Source: Melieria omissa (taxonomy: Eukaryota; Arthropoda; Insecta; Diptera; Ulidiidae). Taken from it: 64,000 nt of DNA. Shown one piece after another: positions 36,345 through 48,457 of this stretch (position 1 is the first letter of the stretch; the number at the start of each line of letters is the position of its first letter). The position numbers and the translations under genes were made by a program. The notes beneath the pieces were generated by a model, which saw nothing but the letters and a program-made list of their open reading frames with translations, was not told the origin of the DNA and did not search any database. The DNA is taken from positions 9,368,201 through 9,432,200 of the forward strand of contig OZ020269.1 in assembly GCA_963971225.1 (NCBI GenBank), written 5' to 3'.

Positions 36345-37388
36345 CTCTTATATCTGTACGTTCGAGGAGGAGGATAAAATTTTGTGGGGGGGTAGGGGGG
36401 GTCCCCCATATATCCCCCTTGAAAGGAAAACCGTCGGAAGTGTATAGTTTTTTTTAAATTAATTTTTTAAATTTTACCTGCGAAGCGAGAAAACTTGTAA
36501 TTACTTGCCAATAAGGTGGAGTGGGTAGGTGGAAAAAGAGGGGAGAGGGGTAATAACCCTCTTAAGTGCAAGTAGGGCTTCAGATTCAGTGAAATATTTA
36601 CAGTATTTCTGTATTCAAACTCCTTCTGTGTGGTCGGCCTTCGGCCGGGCGCTTGAAAAATAACCCTCATAGGAGCAACTAGTGCGCCAGGCATCAGTAA
36701 AGTGCTAACAGTATTTCTGCATTCAAATTACTTCTGTGTGGTCGGCCTTCGGCCGGCGCTTGAAAAATAACCCTCATAGGAGCAACTAGTGCGCCAGGCA
36801 TCAGTAAAGTGCTAACAGTATTTCTGCATTCAAATCCCTTCTGTGTGGTCGGCCTTCGGCCGGGCGCTTGAAAAATAACCCTCATAGGAGCAACTAGTGC
36901 GCCAGGCATCAGTAAAGTGCTAACAGTATTTCTGCATTCGAATCCCTTCTGTGTGGTCGGCCTTCGGCCGGGCGCTTGAAAAATAACCCTCATAGGAGCA
37001 ACTAGTGCGCCAGGCATCAGTAAAGTGCTAACAGTATTTCTGCATTCAAATCCCTTCTGTGTGGTCGGCCTTCGGCCGGGCGCTTGAAAAATAACCCTCA
37101 TAGGAGCAACCATTGTGCCGGAGCATCAGTAAGGTGCTAACAGTATTTCTGCATAACAAAATGGCAATGCTGTCGATATTTCTTCAGCTTTTATCCTATT
37201 GTGAATGCCAGTTGTATTGAGTGGAAGAAGAAGTGTAAGCTTGCGAGGCGATTTTTGCAATTTTTAAAAATTAATAACTTAAAAACTAGACAACTCCGAC
37301 GGCTAAAAATTTAAAATTCCGCGTTTAATAGCGAATACTATCTACCATAAAATTTTCAGTGCTCTAGCTCACCGTACAGATATAAGAG
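36345..37388. mobile_element. 1-kb element with 16-bp inverted ends and internal tandem repeats
   Basis: CTCTTATATCTGTACG at 36345-36360 recurs exactly inverted at 37373-37388. Inside are a G-rich stretch (36383-36415), five 108-bp tandem repeats (36601-37140) and an AT-rich 3' part. There is no transposase. Inverted ends round a tandem array recall Helentron/DINE or other non-autonomous elements, but no target duplication is evident, so the class is open. Confidence 0.55.
36601..37155. repeat. Five 108-bp tandem repeats with internal hairpin
   Basis: The units start with CAGTATTTCTG at 36601, 36709, 36816, 36924, 37032 and a partial one at 37141. The inner units are almost identical and the outer ones diverge. 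Each full unit contains the palindrome CGGCCTTCGGCCG (one copy has lost a G next to it) and CCTCATAGGAGCAACTAGTG. As 108 is a multiple of three, the array stays open in one minus-strand frame (139 residues over 36694-37113), but that is a by-product of the period. Confidence 0.95.
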
Positions 37389-38255
37389 ACTAGCCGAAAA
37401 AGAAATTGAAATTCCAGTTTTAACATCACCTTTCACACTGCACCGCTCCGTCGATTCGCTGATTAGTCGCACAGCTTGCTTGTATGGCCCAGATGCAGAA
37501 ACACTTGCACAACGTCTGCTCCAAGCAGCCGTAGCACCAGTTTTCCAAATCGATTCCGTTTAGTTACAGCGCCCAGCAAACCGTGTACAATTTTTCAACT
37601 TCCCAGCTTGCACCAACGTATGTCTTTTTTCGCAAATTTCGCTTAAAGTTATGACCCGTTCGTTATTTTCATTTCATTTTTCTACAACTGAACTAAAAAA
37701 CAAATTTACACTGTCTGCTTGAAAGAATAATTGAAAACAAACCAGCAACTAGCGCTGCCAGACTGCGTCAAGATAATGTAACGCGAATTGGTTATGTGAA
37801 ACCAATTGGGAAAGATGGGCTCATTGTTGTTTTTTTTTTACAAATTTAACATGAATAAAAAAGAATAATTGCTGAAACATATTGGCTACGTTTGTGAAGT
37901 TATTGTCAAAACAAAGTACATGAAATAAATATATTACGGTTTTTGAAACCACACACAGGCATGGCAGCATTGTTGAAATGAAAAGTGCAAGGGTGCATCG
38001 CTGTTTGTTGTTGGTGAGATACACGCACAGGGTGATGCTACGGCTGGACTTTTTCCCTTATCACACTTGAAATTGGATTGCGACAAAGTTTTAGATAAAT
38101 AAATATAATTACTAAACTTGGTACGCGAGCCAAGCGATTAAAAACTCTGATTTTAGGAGAATTTTCTTTGAGCGAGACAACGATATAGACTTCCGAAGAT
38201 TTTGATTTGAACTATTGAAAGTTTGAATTCACCACAACATTTAATCGAATAATAA
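37389..38255. other. Intergenic, no gene seen
   Basis: AT-rich sequence between the tandem-repeat element and the MITE. No supportable feature. Confidence 0.45.
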
Positions 38256-38410
38256 CAGTGGCGGATTCAGGGGGGTGTTTTGGGGGTTGAAACCCCCCCG
38301 AAATATTAGGATCGACATTAAAACTACATACAAATTAAAAGACAATTTATGAATATCAAAGAATTACTTTTTTAAAATCCCCCCAAAATATTTTTCTGAA
38401 TCCGCCCCTG
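38256..38410 (-). mobile_element. 155-bp hAT-type MITE, copy 2
   Basis: Reverse-orientation relative of the element at 579-734, about 90% alike by eye. The ends are CAGTGGCGGATTCAG and CTGAATCCGCCCCTG. A perfect but different 8-bp duplication, AATAATAA, sits at 38248-38255 and 38411-38418. This confirms the element boundaries and an independent insertion. Confidence 0.87.
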
Positions 38411-38599
38411 AATAATAATGAATGCATAAACGCGCAATAATAATCACAAGAGCTGTAAATGTACTGTTCTAGTAGTCGAAGAACTTTGCAATTGCTTTGA
38501 CTAGTGATTTGGATTTGATATTGGTTTGAATAGTGCTACTGCGTCTGATTGTAGGGTGAAGAAAAATGCAGCAATAAGCAAATGGAACGTCTTTGAACT

Positions 38600-38900
38600 G
38601 GAAGCTGAGACTATTGCATAGCGTTGTAGGAGCGGTTAAAGATTGAAACCACGATAAAACGATTCCATTTTAAAAAAAGAAAGAAGACTGTTCATCAACA
38701 CAATACACAGTGTCACAAATCAGTGAAATCGATGGCAAAATTACATGAATTAGGCTACGAATTGCTTCCCCATCTACCATATTCTCCAGATTAGGCCCCT
38801 GTGCTTTTTTTCTGTTTTCAGAACACAAAAGATTGCTCGTTAGAAAGAAATTTAGCACTGATGGAAAAATGTATTTCTATGTTAGCCTAATAGCTTTTTT
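38600..38900 (+). pseudogene. Mariner transposase fossil
   Basis: The plus-strand translation from about 38637 reads like the middle of an irritans-type mariner transposase. KKRKKTVHQHNTQCHKSVKS corresponds to the HQDNAPCHKS block, with the catalytic Asp changed to His. MAKLHELGYELLPHLPYSPD follows and then an in-frame stop. Similarity fades beyond 38900. No inverted repeats or TA duplication could be found. It is less like the intact mariner at 5894-7186 than an element of that subfamily would be if recent. Confidence 0.8.
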
Positions 38901-39245
38901 AGCCCAACTGTTATACGTCACATTTCGTTTATTTGCCTTACGAGGTGGAAATTGTAAAATGATAACAATTGTAAATTCCAGATTAAAGCTGAAAACATAT
39001 ACGGGTGTTTATTTTCAATAATGACTGCGTCTTTTCAATCTTTGAGCTTCAAGCATATACAGCTATTTATAAGCTAGAAATTTCAAAGCATTTGCCTTTC
39101 TTTTGCTAAAACAACACCTTAGCGTTATTCTTGTATTTTATATTTACATACAAATTACCCAATCTTCGATATTATTGTTCTACAAAAACTATCCATCAAC
39201 ATGCTTTCGCTGCAGCAACGGAACGTCACAACGGTCCTATTAATG
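38901..39245. other. Brca2 3' flank
   Basis: Short intergenic stretch that probably includes the Brca2 3' UTR. TTTATT (a minus-strand AATAAA) occurs at about 39006-39011. Confidence 0.45.
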
Positions 39246-42200
39246 CTAATGCTTCAGCAATTTTCGACTAGAACGCCGCCGCAAACCTGAAGGCCGGCAG
39301 TTGTCCGTGTCCGCAATGCAAATCGGTGATACATTGGGCGGCTTGCCATACATGCGCAGCCGTTCAATACGCTGCTTAGGTGTGGGATTAGATTCGGTAA
39401 GGGTGATGTTGCCGTAGGATGAGTTGGACAGTTTACTAGTATTTCTGCAGGGAGTTTTCGCACTGCTGTCACTTCGTGTGTTGTGGGTTGATTCATTGTC
39501 CGGCTCCCATTCTATAGGCTTGAATTCCATAGCAGTGCCAATCACACTGGGCTGCGGTTCAGCGCGATTCAGACTTCCTTTGCGCAAGTCTGCGCGCATC
39601 GAACGCGACTCGGTATGTGGAGTGCTCGTATTGTGCGCCACCGAGTTAAAGAACTCGTTCAGATTAGGCATGGGCGTATCCGGTGGTGTTTGGGCCTCAA
39701 AGGAGCACGACGTCTGACCCTCAACGCCTCCAGTCCGTGAGCCTTTCATGGGAGTCTTCATATCAATACACTTATCGTTGGATCGTCTACGTGATGATTT
39801 ATTGCGGCTGCTTAGCGACAGTAAATTTTTGCGTGAGATAATTGCGCGACTCATATTGGAAGTCAATGGCGTGTGCACCGCCAAGTCACTCAGACTCTTA
39901 CAAGCTGTGGCATTTTCGATGCCATTGAGCGGTGAGCGCGGCATATCGGGAGATTCCAATTTGCACTGCATTTTGGCTGCCTTCTTTGGCGTAGTTCTAT
40001 CAACCTCTGACGCAATGCTGCTGTCTTTCAGCTTGCGCTTTGAGGCTGCACTAAGTGCATGCTGTTCTACGTCTGCTGGAGCGTTATTGGCTGGTACTTC
40101 CTCCTCTTGCAGTGGCCACTCACTGAATACGACATTCATGAAATCCTCAGGCAGACTTTCAGACACACCTTTAAGGGCATTTTTAGGTGGTGTATTCTCA
40201 ATATTTTTTGGCAATTTCATTTTCGGTAACTCCGGCAATTCCGCTAAAATATTTGCCGCTTTCTGCTTTGCCTCATCCGATATTTGTATAGATTTCCTAG
40301 ATGCAGTGCGAAACCCCGGCAAATCTGTTGGGGGCGCCACATTTTCTTGCTGCTCGGGTGCGGTGTTTTTATCCAAATCATTGTCCAAATTCCACTCACT
40401 AAATTGCATATTAGCCAAATCGTCCATAGGTGGGAATTCGGTCAGTTCGTTAAGGATTTTGGCAGCGCGTTCCTGCGCTTCTTTTGAGATTGTTATTGCT
40501 TTTTTCGATGCGGTTCGAAAGCCAACACATTCATGCGATTGAAATCCGGGAACTGTTTTAGATATTGGATTATGATCTGAATTGTTGTAACAGTCAATTT
40601 TTGTTGATATTTCTGATGATGTAAAATCAGAAAGTTTTTCTAGAGTTTTTGTAGCTCGTTCTTGTACTTCTTTCGTAATCGTTATCGCTGTAGTTGAGGC
40701 GGTACGAATGCCTTCATCTAAATCAGTTGAAACTGTCAAATTTGAAACAGTGGACGCTTTTATATAACAGCCCTCTGTAGCATTGGTTCCTTCTATTGAT
40801 TTTGATGTACTTGGTTCGTCGAAGTCATCAACGGTAGTGGACCATTTACAGTCTTTACTTGAGTTTTGGATGTTATGAGAAATGTTTTCGCAGTCTTCGA
40901 GCTCCTCCAATGCACTGATATCAGTGAGACCTTCCAATATTTTTGCTGCACGCGCGTGTGCTTCCTTCGAAATTTGTATTGTCTTACTGGAAGCAGTGCG
41001 AAAGCCCACATCGAAATGTAGTGCTTCTATTTCTGAAATGGAACTAGAAGCGACAGGCTGCTCTTTGATTGATTTTTCTACTTTTTGCACCAGTGCTTGC
41101 GTGTCGAAATTCACAAAGAAATCGCATTCATCATTCCATTCATCGTCGTCAAAAATATTTTCATTATCAGTCTGGAGCATTTGGCTGGGATTTTCAGCTG
41201 CAATAACGATAGATTAAATTTTTGTAAAATTGAATAAAATTTTTCAAGTCTACCCGCATTAATATCACAATTTTGTGGAATTGAAGCCATTTGCGGACTC
41301 TTGCCATCTACAGCACCTAAAAACAAATTCAATTTTAATTTCTCTGATATAATCAACAAGTTGAATAATTACTTACAACTCCGATACTCCCCGTTATAGT
41401 CCACCGCATGTTGCGTGCCTACCGGCGGTGTATTTGAACTATTGTTTTCAACTTTTTGTTGCTTTGTCATCGCAGTAGTATACATTTCTGTGGTGGTTGT
41501 TTCCTGCAGCGGCTGCTGTTCAACAGTGATTCCCCCCGAGATTTGCGTAAAGTACGCGCTTAGGTTATGCAGATTTTCGCACAATGTTTGCGAGGTGTGC
41601 AAATTGTCGGTGGTGAAAGCTGGTTCCTGCGTTTGATCCTCCTGTACAGATAGGCCCGAAAACGAGCTATCACTTAACTGATCATCCTCAATTGCGGTGT
41701 CAGCAACGCTTTCCAGCAGCGTCCCAATGTTCTGTCGAGCCGTCATCGTTCCTTGCCGCTGTCTTCGGCCGTATGTGCGTATCGGTTGATTGGCAAATCT
41801 AAAAACACACGGGCTTTCTGACAAACCAAGTTCAGGGGAGGCAGGTGAGCTGTTAAAGTCCTCCAAAATCATTTCCACAATGGATTTGGCTCTATTGGGA
41901 GTTTCTATCGGTTTTGCAGCTGCCACCTTTGTACTGCTTTTCCCATGAATTCGTTTTTCGGTCTCATCGCAAAAGTTCAACAATTCTGTGTCTGTGATAC
42001 CCAATTGTATTGTTGTGTCAGGCGCAACAACGGCACCGACAGATGCGTGCTTTGTATCACTTGATTTCGGTATTATTTCTGTTGCCTTTAATTCTTCTGC
42101 ACAGTGTACTATCCGTTCACATTGTTGAAACCCCTGTGACGGTTGCCTCTTCTGATAGCGACGATTGGGCTGCGCTGCGCGGTCACCCAATATTAGCAGT

Positions 42201-42499
42201 TTATGCTGGGCAAATGGGTCAAAATTTGTATTGTCATATCCGTCGGGACACTGCGTATGAAGTAATACATCATCCTCATCTGCTGACTCGTACAGATCCT
42301 GCAGTGTAGGTGCCGCAGGTCTCCTGTGTGGGCTTTGCTTCGCATCAACCAGCTGATTCGCTGGATCTACGCTGCTATTGACTAATGTTGTCTGCAGCGA
42401 CTCCTCCAGGATTTTTCGTTGGCTTCGCCGCTGCAAGCGCACCTTGTGTATGGAGCGATTGCCCTTTTTGGGACTCGAGCCAATGCTTTCATCGAACAT
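39246..42499 (-). CDS. Brca2: BRCA2 homologue with four BRC repeats
   Basis: Three minus-strand exons (41377-42499, 41254-41316, 39246-41197) encode about 1045 residues, close to the 971 of Drosophila Brca2. BRCA2 loads RAD51 on DNA in homologous recombination and meiosis. Four BRC-type repeats carry the RAD51-binding motif at about residues 461 (FRTASSKTIQISKEA), 559 (IRTASTTAITITKEV), 622 (FRTASKKAITISKEA) and 691 (FRTASRKSIQISDEA). The second has Ile in place of the key Phe. Acidic FSEW(N/P)L motifs sit between and after the later repeats. The rest is low-complexity and Ser/Thr-rich, and the vertebrate OB-fold/DSS1 domain is not seen, as in Drosophila. Phases are 1 and 1, with GT-AG sites. 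The chosen ATG (42499, MFDESIGSSPKK) follows a possible in-frame ATG at 42562. Confidence 0.92.
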
Positions 42500-43824
42500 T
42501 AGTTTAGTGCAATATATACGCTTCAGTGCGAAAATATAAATATCTCGCGAGACTTTGTTCAAAATTTACATTTCAACATATGTAGGTTGCCAGCTTTTTT
42601 TATGTGGAAAATAAAGAACCGTAAATAGTGTAGCCATATCCATTGATATTAGATAAACAATCTCATTGACTACATTTCCACGCACAGCGTGGAGCGACAT
42701 TTTCTCATTACTACAGCAGGCAGCACTACCTGGTAACACTTTGAAAAGCGCACAGTTGTAGAATTGAAACCAAAATCGTGTATCATTTGATTTCAATGCC
42801 AGAAAAATCTAAATTTTATTATAAAATTTCAAAATTTTAGCATATGCGGCTGATAATTTTATATTTCCTCTCGAAATCAAGCAACTTAAAGGATTTTCAC
42901 AGGGTGTATCTGTTCGTGGTAATTTGGCCTGTTATGTGTATGGTGCGTGCGCGTGTGTGTATGTCGATTTATTGAGCCCGACGCAGATCTGGCAGCATTG
43001 GGGTGCACTTTTTCACTGCTCGCACGCAAGTTCGTGAAATTCGTCTAAAAATCGTTTTCCGTGCTCGGGTTTCGCAAGAAATTATCAAAAATTGTTGGAA
43101 ATTTGTGTATTAGTTTGCGTGGAAGAAGAAATTCAATAGAAACAATAAGTTTGGTCGCTGTATTTGGCGAAAAGACAGGTAAAAGTGAAAGGCATTAAAA
43201 TTCACTGCAGAAGAAAACGCGAGCAGCGGAAGAAGAAGAAGCAGTGCAGTAACAGCAGCAGAAAACGAAACAGGAGCAGGTAGAAGAAAAAGCAGAAGAG
43301 GCGAAGCAAAAAGGGAAAAGTTGAAGTACGAAAGAGTGGAGGCAGCGAAACAAGAAGAGCATCCAAGGCAAGCGGAAAACGATTTTTTGCAAAACGCGCA
43401 TGCAGACGAAGAAGCGAAGCGAACGAGCAGTTTGAAAGAAAGAAAAAGTGCAGAAGGACGTGGTGTGTAGCGTAGTGAGAGAGAGAGAGAGAGAGAGAAA
43501 GAAAGAAAGAGGAACTGAAAAAATAACAAAAAGCGGCAGCTAATTGAAAGTGCTTGCAGTGTTGAAGAAAGCGGAGCGTTCATTTAAGTCTTTAGCGAGT
43601 AGACACATCCGCGAAGACGGCCAGCAGTACAGGTGCAGGTAATCACGACAGCGTAAAACGAAGCTGAGCAGCACGAGCAGAATTCACCGCCCGCCGCTGC
43701 CCCACTAAAAACCGTCAAAATTCTTAGCTACGGCAGCACCGCTTACAATAACGCTTATAACAGCTCCATCGCCGCCACCACGCTCCATAAGCAGCCCGCA
43801 GTGCCGCCACTACCACCCCCAATC
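42500..43824. other. Divergent promoter region and 5' UTR of the PABP-like gene
   Basis: Brca2 runs left and the PABP-like gene runs right from this 1.3-kb interval. The right part (about 43060-43824) is A/G-rich and looks like a long 5' UTR, with a (GA)n run at 43476-43498. The frame upstream of the PABP-like ATG is open back to a TAA near 43654 but contains no other ATG. Open frames on the minus strand here are shadows. Confidence 0.5.
43476..43498. repeat. (GA)n microsatellite
   Basis: GA run of about 11 units in the presumed 5' UTR of the PABP-like gene. Confidence 0.9.
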
Positions 43825-45528
43825 ATGTTTGTCAATTCGATGACGTTCCGCGGTAACCCCGCCGCAAACCACCACTATGCCGGACACCCGCTGGCCACGG
43901 CACACCACCCGCAGCAGCCGCAGCTGCACCACCATGCCGCCACTGGTCAGGCTGCCGGTCCCATGGGCCACCATCCGTCGGCGGCGCACGGCACGCACCC
44001 GGGGGGTCATCCCGGCAGCGGTAACAACAACCACCACCACGCCGCGTCGGCCATGAGCCGCCACGCTCACGCGCCCATGGGCATGGGCAGTGGCAACATC
44101 ACCTCGATGTCGCCACATATGCAGGGCAGCGGTTCTGGCGGCAGTGCCGCCAGCTCCAGCTCGCCAGATAGCGGCAAGATCTACATCAAGAACCTGGAGC
44201 GTTCGATTGACAACAAGGCGGTCTACGACACGTTCTCGGCCTTTGGCAACATACTCAACTGTAATGTGGCCAAGGACGAAGATGGCAACTCACGCGGCTA
44301 TGGCTTTGTGCACTTCGACTCGGAAGAGGCGGCACGCATCGCCATCGAGAAAGTGAACGGCATGCTGTGCAACAATCAGAAGGTGCACGTCGTCAAGTTC
44401 ATACCGCGGCGTGACCGCGAACAGGAGAAGGCCACACAGTTCAGGAATCTCTACGTGAAGAATCTCAACGATGACTTTACCGATCAGCACTTGCGTGAAA
44501 TGTTCGAGCCGTACGGACGCATCACCAGCCACAAGGTGAGTGAGGCAGCTGAAACAAAATGATTGGGTATACAATGGCTCGTGTTTGTATTGGTGATAGG
44601 GTAGCAGTGGGAAGGGGAAGGGGGTCAGCACCTGACAATTGCCACAAACTGCCATGTGATGGCATGGTGTGGCATGTCATGGCATATATTCGCTTTCGGT
44701 TTTCTTGATTCCTTCTTTCCTGCTTCCCTTTAGCTTGCGCCCTGCTGCTTTGTCGTCGCCGTGGTTCTATTTCCTGTTATACAATTTTTTCTAAGTCGCC
44801 CTTTGCATAGTGTTCTGTTTTTGATTTGCTTTGCAGCCGCGTTGCGCTGCGCATGTCCTTCTTTGTGTGCTGTGCCACCACTCCCACCACTAGCGCACAT
44901 TTCTAGCTACAATTGTTTAATTAGGCCTTGACGACTGGTTGTGGTGGCTGCGTTTGCCTATCACATTTATGTGTCGACGATCCTGTTAGCGTTCATAAAA
45001 TTTGAAAAATTGATGTTTGAAAGGATTTGTATTTTTAAGCACAACTGTTTAAAATGATGATAATGTTTTCAAAGTGAATGAATAAATTTCAAGTTGGAGA
45101 TAGGGTTAGCTGTCGAAGAATACAGACTGCCTCAGTACTCTTGCAAGTACTCTGATTTCACTTTTGAACTTTACTAATGGGATAACTGTGGGAAAATAAA
45201 TTATTATTATGGCTGGAAGGTAGTTCTAAACACTGAAATAAATAAATAAATGTAAGGTTCACATAGGTTTGAATTCGTCGCTTATATATTCTGTCTTTTC
45301 CAGGTGATGCTGGACGAAGAGGGGCGGTCAAGACGTTTCGGTTTTGTCGCTTTCGAAAGTCCACAGTCGGCCTTGGCTGCAGTCATTGGCCTGAATGGCA
45401 AACAGCTGGGCGACAACAAGTTTTTGTACGTCGCGCGCGCGCTCAACAAGATCGAACGTCAACAGGAAATTAATCGCAAATTCGAGGAGCGCAAGCGCCA
45501 GAAGCCGGGACAAGTGTTCTACTACTAA
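43825..45528 (+). CDS. PABP-like protein with two RRMs
   Basis: Two exons (43825-44535, 45304-45528; phase-0 intron of 768 bp, GTGAGT...CCAG) encode 311 residues. The first 120 are disordered, rich in His, Gly, Ala and Ser. Two RNA-recognition motifs follow. One starts [20 protein letters not shown] with RNP1 SRGYGFVHF (about 125-205). The second starts [20 protein letters not shown] with RNP1 RRFGFVAF (about 215-295). They resemble RRM2 and RRM3 of cytoplasmic poly(A)-binding protein. RRM1, RRM4 and the C-terminal MLLE domain are missing, so this is a short PABP relative, comparable in layout to Drosophila CG4612 (from memory). It likely binds A-rich RNA. The protein ends KPGQVFYY. Confidence 0.9.
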
Positions 45529-45827
45529 GCGAGGCAGCCGCAAACCATGAGAAGAGCAGAAGAGCAAGCAATGAGATTAGAGTGTGGAGACAGAGATCAT
45601 GGAATGGACGCAACAGCGTAATGCAGGAACAGGAGTAAGGAAAGAGCATAAATTATGAATTTGGCTTGCAGTAATTTAAACGGGAATGCAGAAATCCAGC
45701 TCGCTTATGTGGTCACCGTAATTTGCGGCGCACAGTTTTTCTAACGAGTTGAAGAAAATGAAGTGTACGACAGCGGATTCTGTTTAATTGGCGAAGAATT
45801 TCAAATATATATATTTAAGCATTATCA

Positions 45828-45833
45828 AATAAA
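45828..45833 (+). terminator. Candidate poly(A) signal of the PABP-like gene
   Basis: AATAAA 300 bases after the stop codon, followed by further AAATAAA motifs up to 45880. Confidence 0.4.
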
Positions 45834-48422
45834 GAAACAACAAAAAAATTAAATAAAAAAATAAAGTTTAAAAATAAATTACATGCAACATACACACACG
45901 CATACATACATAGATGTATTTGTAGAGGTATAAACTAAAAAACACTTACCATATTTTTTTTTTGACTTAGATGTTCGTTAAAAGTTTATACTAGTAAAAA
46001 AGTAAAAAAAAAACCTCCACAAAGACGTAAATGAAATCCCTCTCCCCTTGCTTATTGTAAAACATTAAATATACATTTGAGACGAGTGCGGAATGTGCAA
46101 GGACGTTATTCAGCAATCGAATGTCACTCTAACTTGGAAAATATCGAATTGAGTAGAGCTCAATGATTACCACAACAAAAACTTTGAATATTGAATTTGA
46201 ATAAAAACCAAACCAGAAAATTATATTATGGCATGTGTCCCTGCTATTATGTATTACTATGTACCGCTACTACGGTTTAATGCACTACTCTATTTATATA
46301 TATATATATATACACACACCGACACACATATACAGACAGACGCTTAGACCCAGACACATTCGATGTAAAGAAGGGAATCTCTTTTAATGTTTCCGAATTT
46401 TTTGTAGAGATCGCTATTACTCTATACAAGCTGAGATTAAAAGTTGAAAGTATTCGCTGCAAAGTTCTTGGCATTGTCAGTGGCTGGACTACTGGCCGCT
46501 GCAATGCTTAGGCTATGCGGTTGTCGCCCCAACATCGAGCGGGACAGCAAAATCAATATTTACGTATTGGAAAATTCATAAAACAATGTGTAATCGCATA
46601 GGAAGAAACAAATGAAACAAGAAAATACCTTTATTTATAAATATAATTATTTATTTGACAAACGAAAAACAACAGCAGCAGCAGCAAACACAAGCGACTA
46701 ACAAGTAGCACTTTATGTATAAGGAAATTTAATTGTATGGCGAACAGAAACCGAAACCGAATATGAAAAAGCAAAAACATAGCAAGCAAATTGAAAACAA
46801 GTGCAAGACAAACAAAAAGAACAACAACAACATGAAGATTTTTTAAGCGTAATTGTAAAATTAATGCAAGAAAATATATATTTACTGTAATTTAAATGCG
46901 AATACAACAAAATAAGAGCATAAACAAAACCCAAGAAAAACTAGAAACCAACAAGCAAAACCAACAAAAAGAAACAAGAAAATTAAAATGATAAACGAAC
47001 GAACGTGTATGGTGTGTAAAAGACGTAGCAGAGTGAAAAATCATGAAAAAGTCGCAAAACGCAAATGCAAATGACAAAGCTGCAGAAGTCGGCTGCAGAT
47101 CAGGCTGAAGAATTGATGAAACCATCGTATGTAGAATCTCAGCAGCCGAATATGATAGAATTTCAAGAAACAAAACAAAATAAAACGAAAAACAAAAAGA
47201 GAAAAAGTTGAATGAAAACAAACGCGCATAGAAACTTTGAGATTAATTTAAATAAAAATGAGAAAAACCAAGAATCTAAAACGATGATAAAATGAGCATA
47301 AGATGAAACAAAATAATAGCAAAACAAAAGAGAAAAATGTTCCCAAGATTTTACATTTAAGTTCTCAAATTAGAAATGATGTGTAGATAATACAAAAACA
47401 AAAATGCAAGTAAGTGAACAAGAAGAAAAACACGAAAAATGCAAAAAGCAAAACAAAAGGCAAACGAAAACATAAATGGAAAACCGCAAATTAAATTACT
47501 AAGAAATTGCATATTTACTATATATTTTTACTAGATGAGACGCGGAAACATCCCCCTCACAACCCGAGTACACCACCACCCCGGCCCCGAGTAAGATTGA
47601 AATAAAGCAAGCGAAAAACAAAACAATTTATGTAATAATTTTAAATTATTTTGTAAGTTTAATGCCACAGCAGCCACAACCACAACCATAAGAAAAATAA
47701 TAATGCTAATGATAATGACAGCAACAACAAAAACAGCAGAGAATCTTGTAATTTTATCATCAGAACAAACACACACAGACTAAACATGATCTAAAGAACA
47801 AGAAAGAATTATATCAGGAAGCGTCGTTAGACGGAAAAGAAGTAGAAGCGCAGCAAAGTTTTGTAAAGCGAAGCTAAGAATAGTGTAGCCGAGTACACAG
47901 GATAATGACAACATACAACCAGTAATAACTAAGAATACCAACAAACGACAGTCATGCGAAAAGAGCAGAGAATAACAGCAATTTATATTTTCTTTGCATT
48001 TAATGCACAATTAACGAGTGAATGGAAACTGGTAGAGACCCGTGATTGCCTGTTTTGCAATTAGAAGTCACACACAAAGCATAAACGTACGGTGAACGCA
48101 GACGGAGTGTAGCTGCACCCACATTACCATAATTGCCGCCATCATCGCGACCAATACAAATGCCACTAGCACACGATCAACAAACAGACGAACGCACGCG
48201 CAGGCACCGCAACGCAATGCAAATGAACTACTAAGTCTTGAACGAAAATTAAACGGCAGATGCACCTTGCAAATTTTTTCAAATCGAACACGAATAAATT
48301 AAGCACATACACACAAACAGCCAGACAAACAGCACGAGCGGCACCGAGCTGCAGCCGCAGCAAACCGTCAAGAACATTTTCGTATAGAATTTTTTGATAG
48401 TGAAATTGCGCTGCACCTACAC

Positions 48423-48424
<2 letters not shown>

Positions 48425-48454
<30 letters not shown>
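48425..48454. repeat. (CA)n microsatellite
   Basis: CA run of about 15 units in the long A-rich flank between the PABP-like gene and subito. Confidence 0.9.

Positions 48455-48457
<3 letters not shown>

Noticed and set aside
36694..37113. 139-residue repeated protein on the minus strand
   Set aside because: The frame is open only because the 108-bp repeat unit is divisible by three. There is no sign of a host gene.
36601..37155. CRISPR-like array
   Set aside because: The units are contiguous 108-bp tandem repeats without spacers, in an animal genome.
39748..40542. 264-residue open frame antisense to Brca2
   Set aside because: It overlaps the BRC-repeat exon completely and has no recognisable domain.
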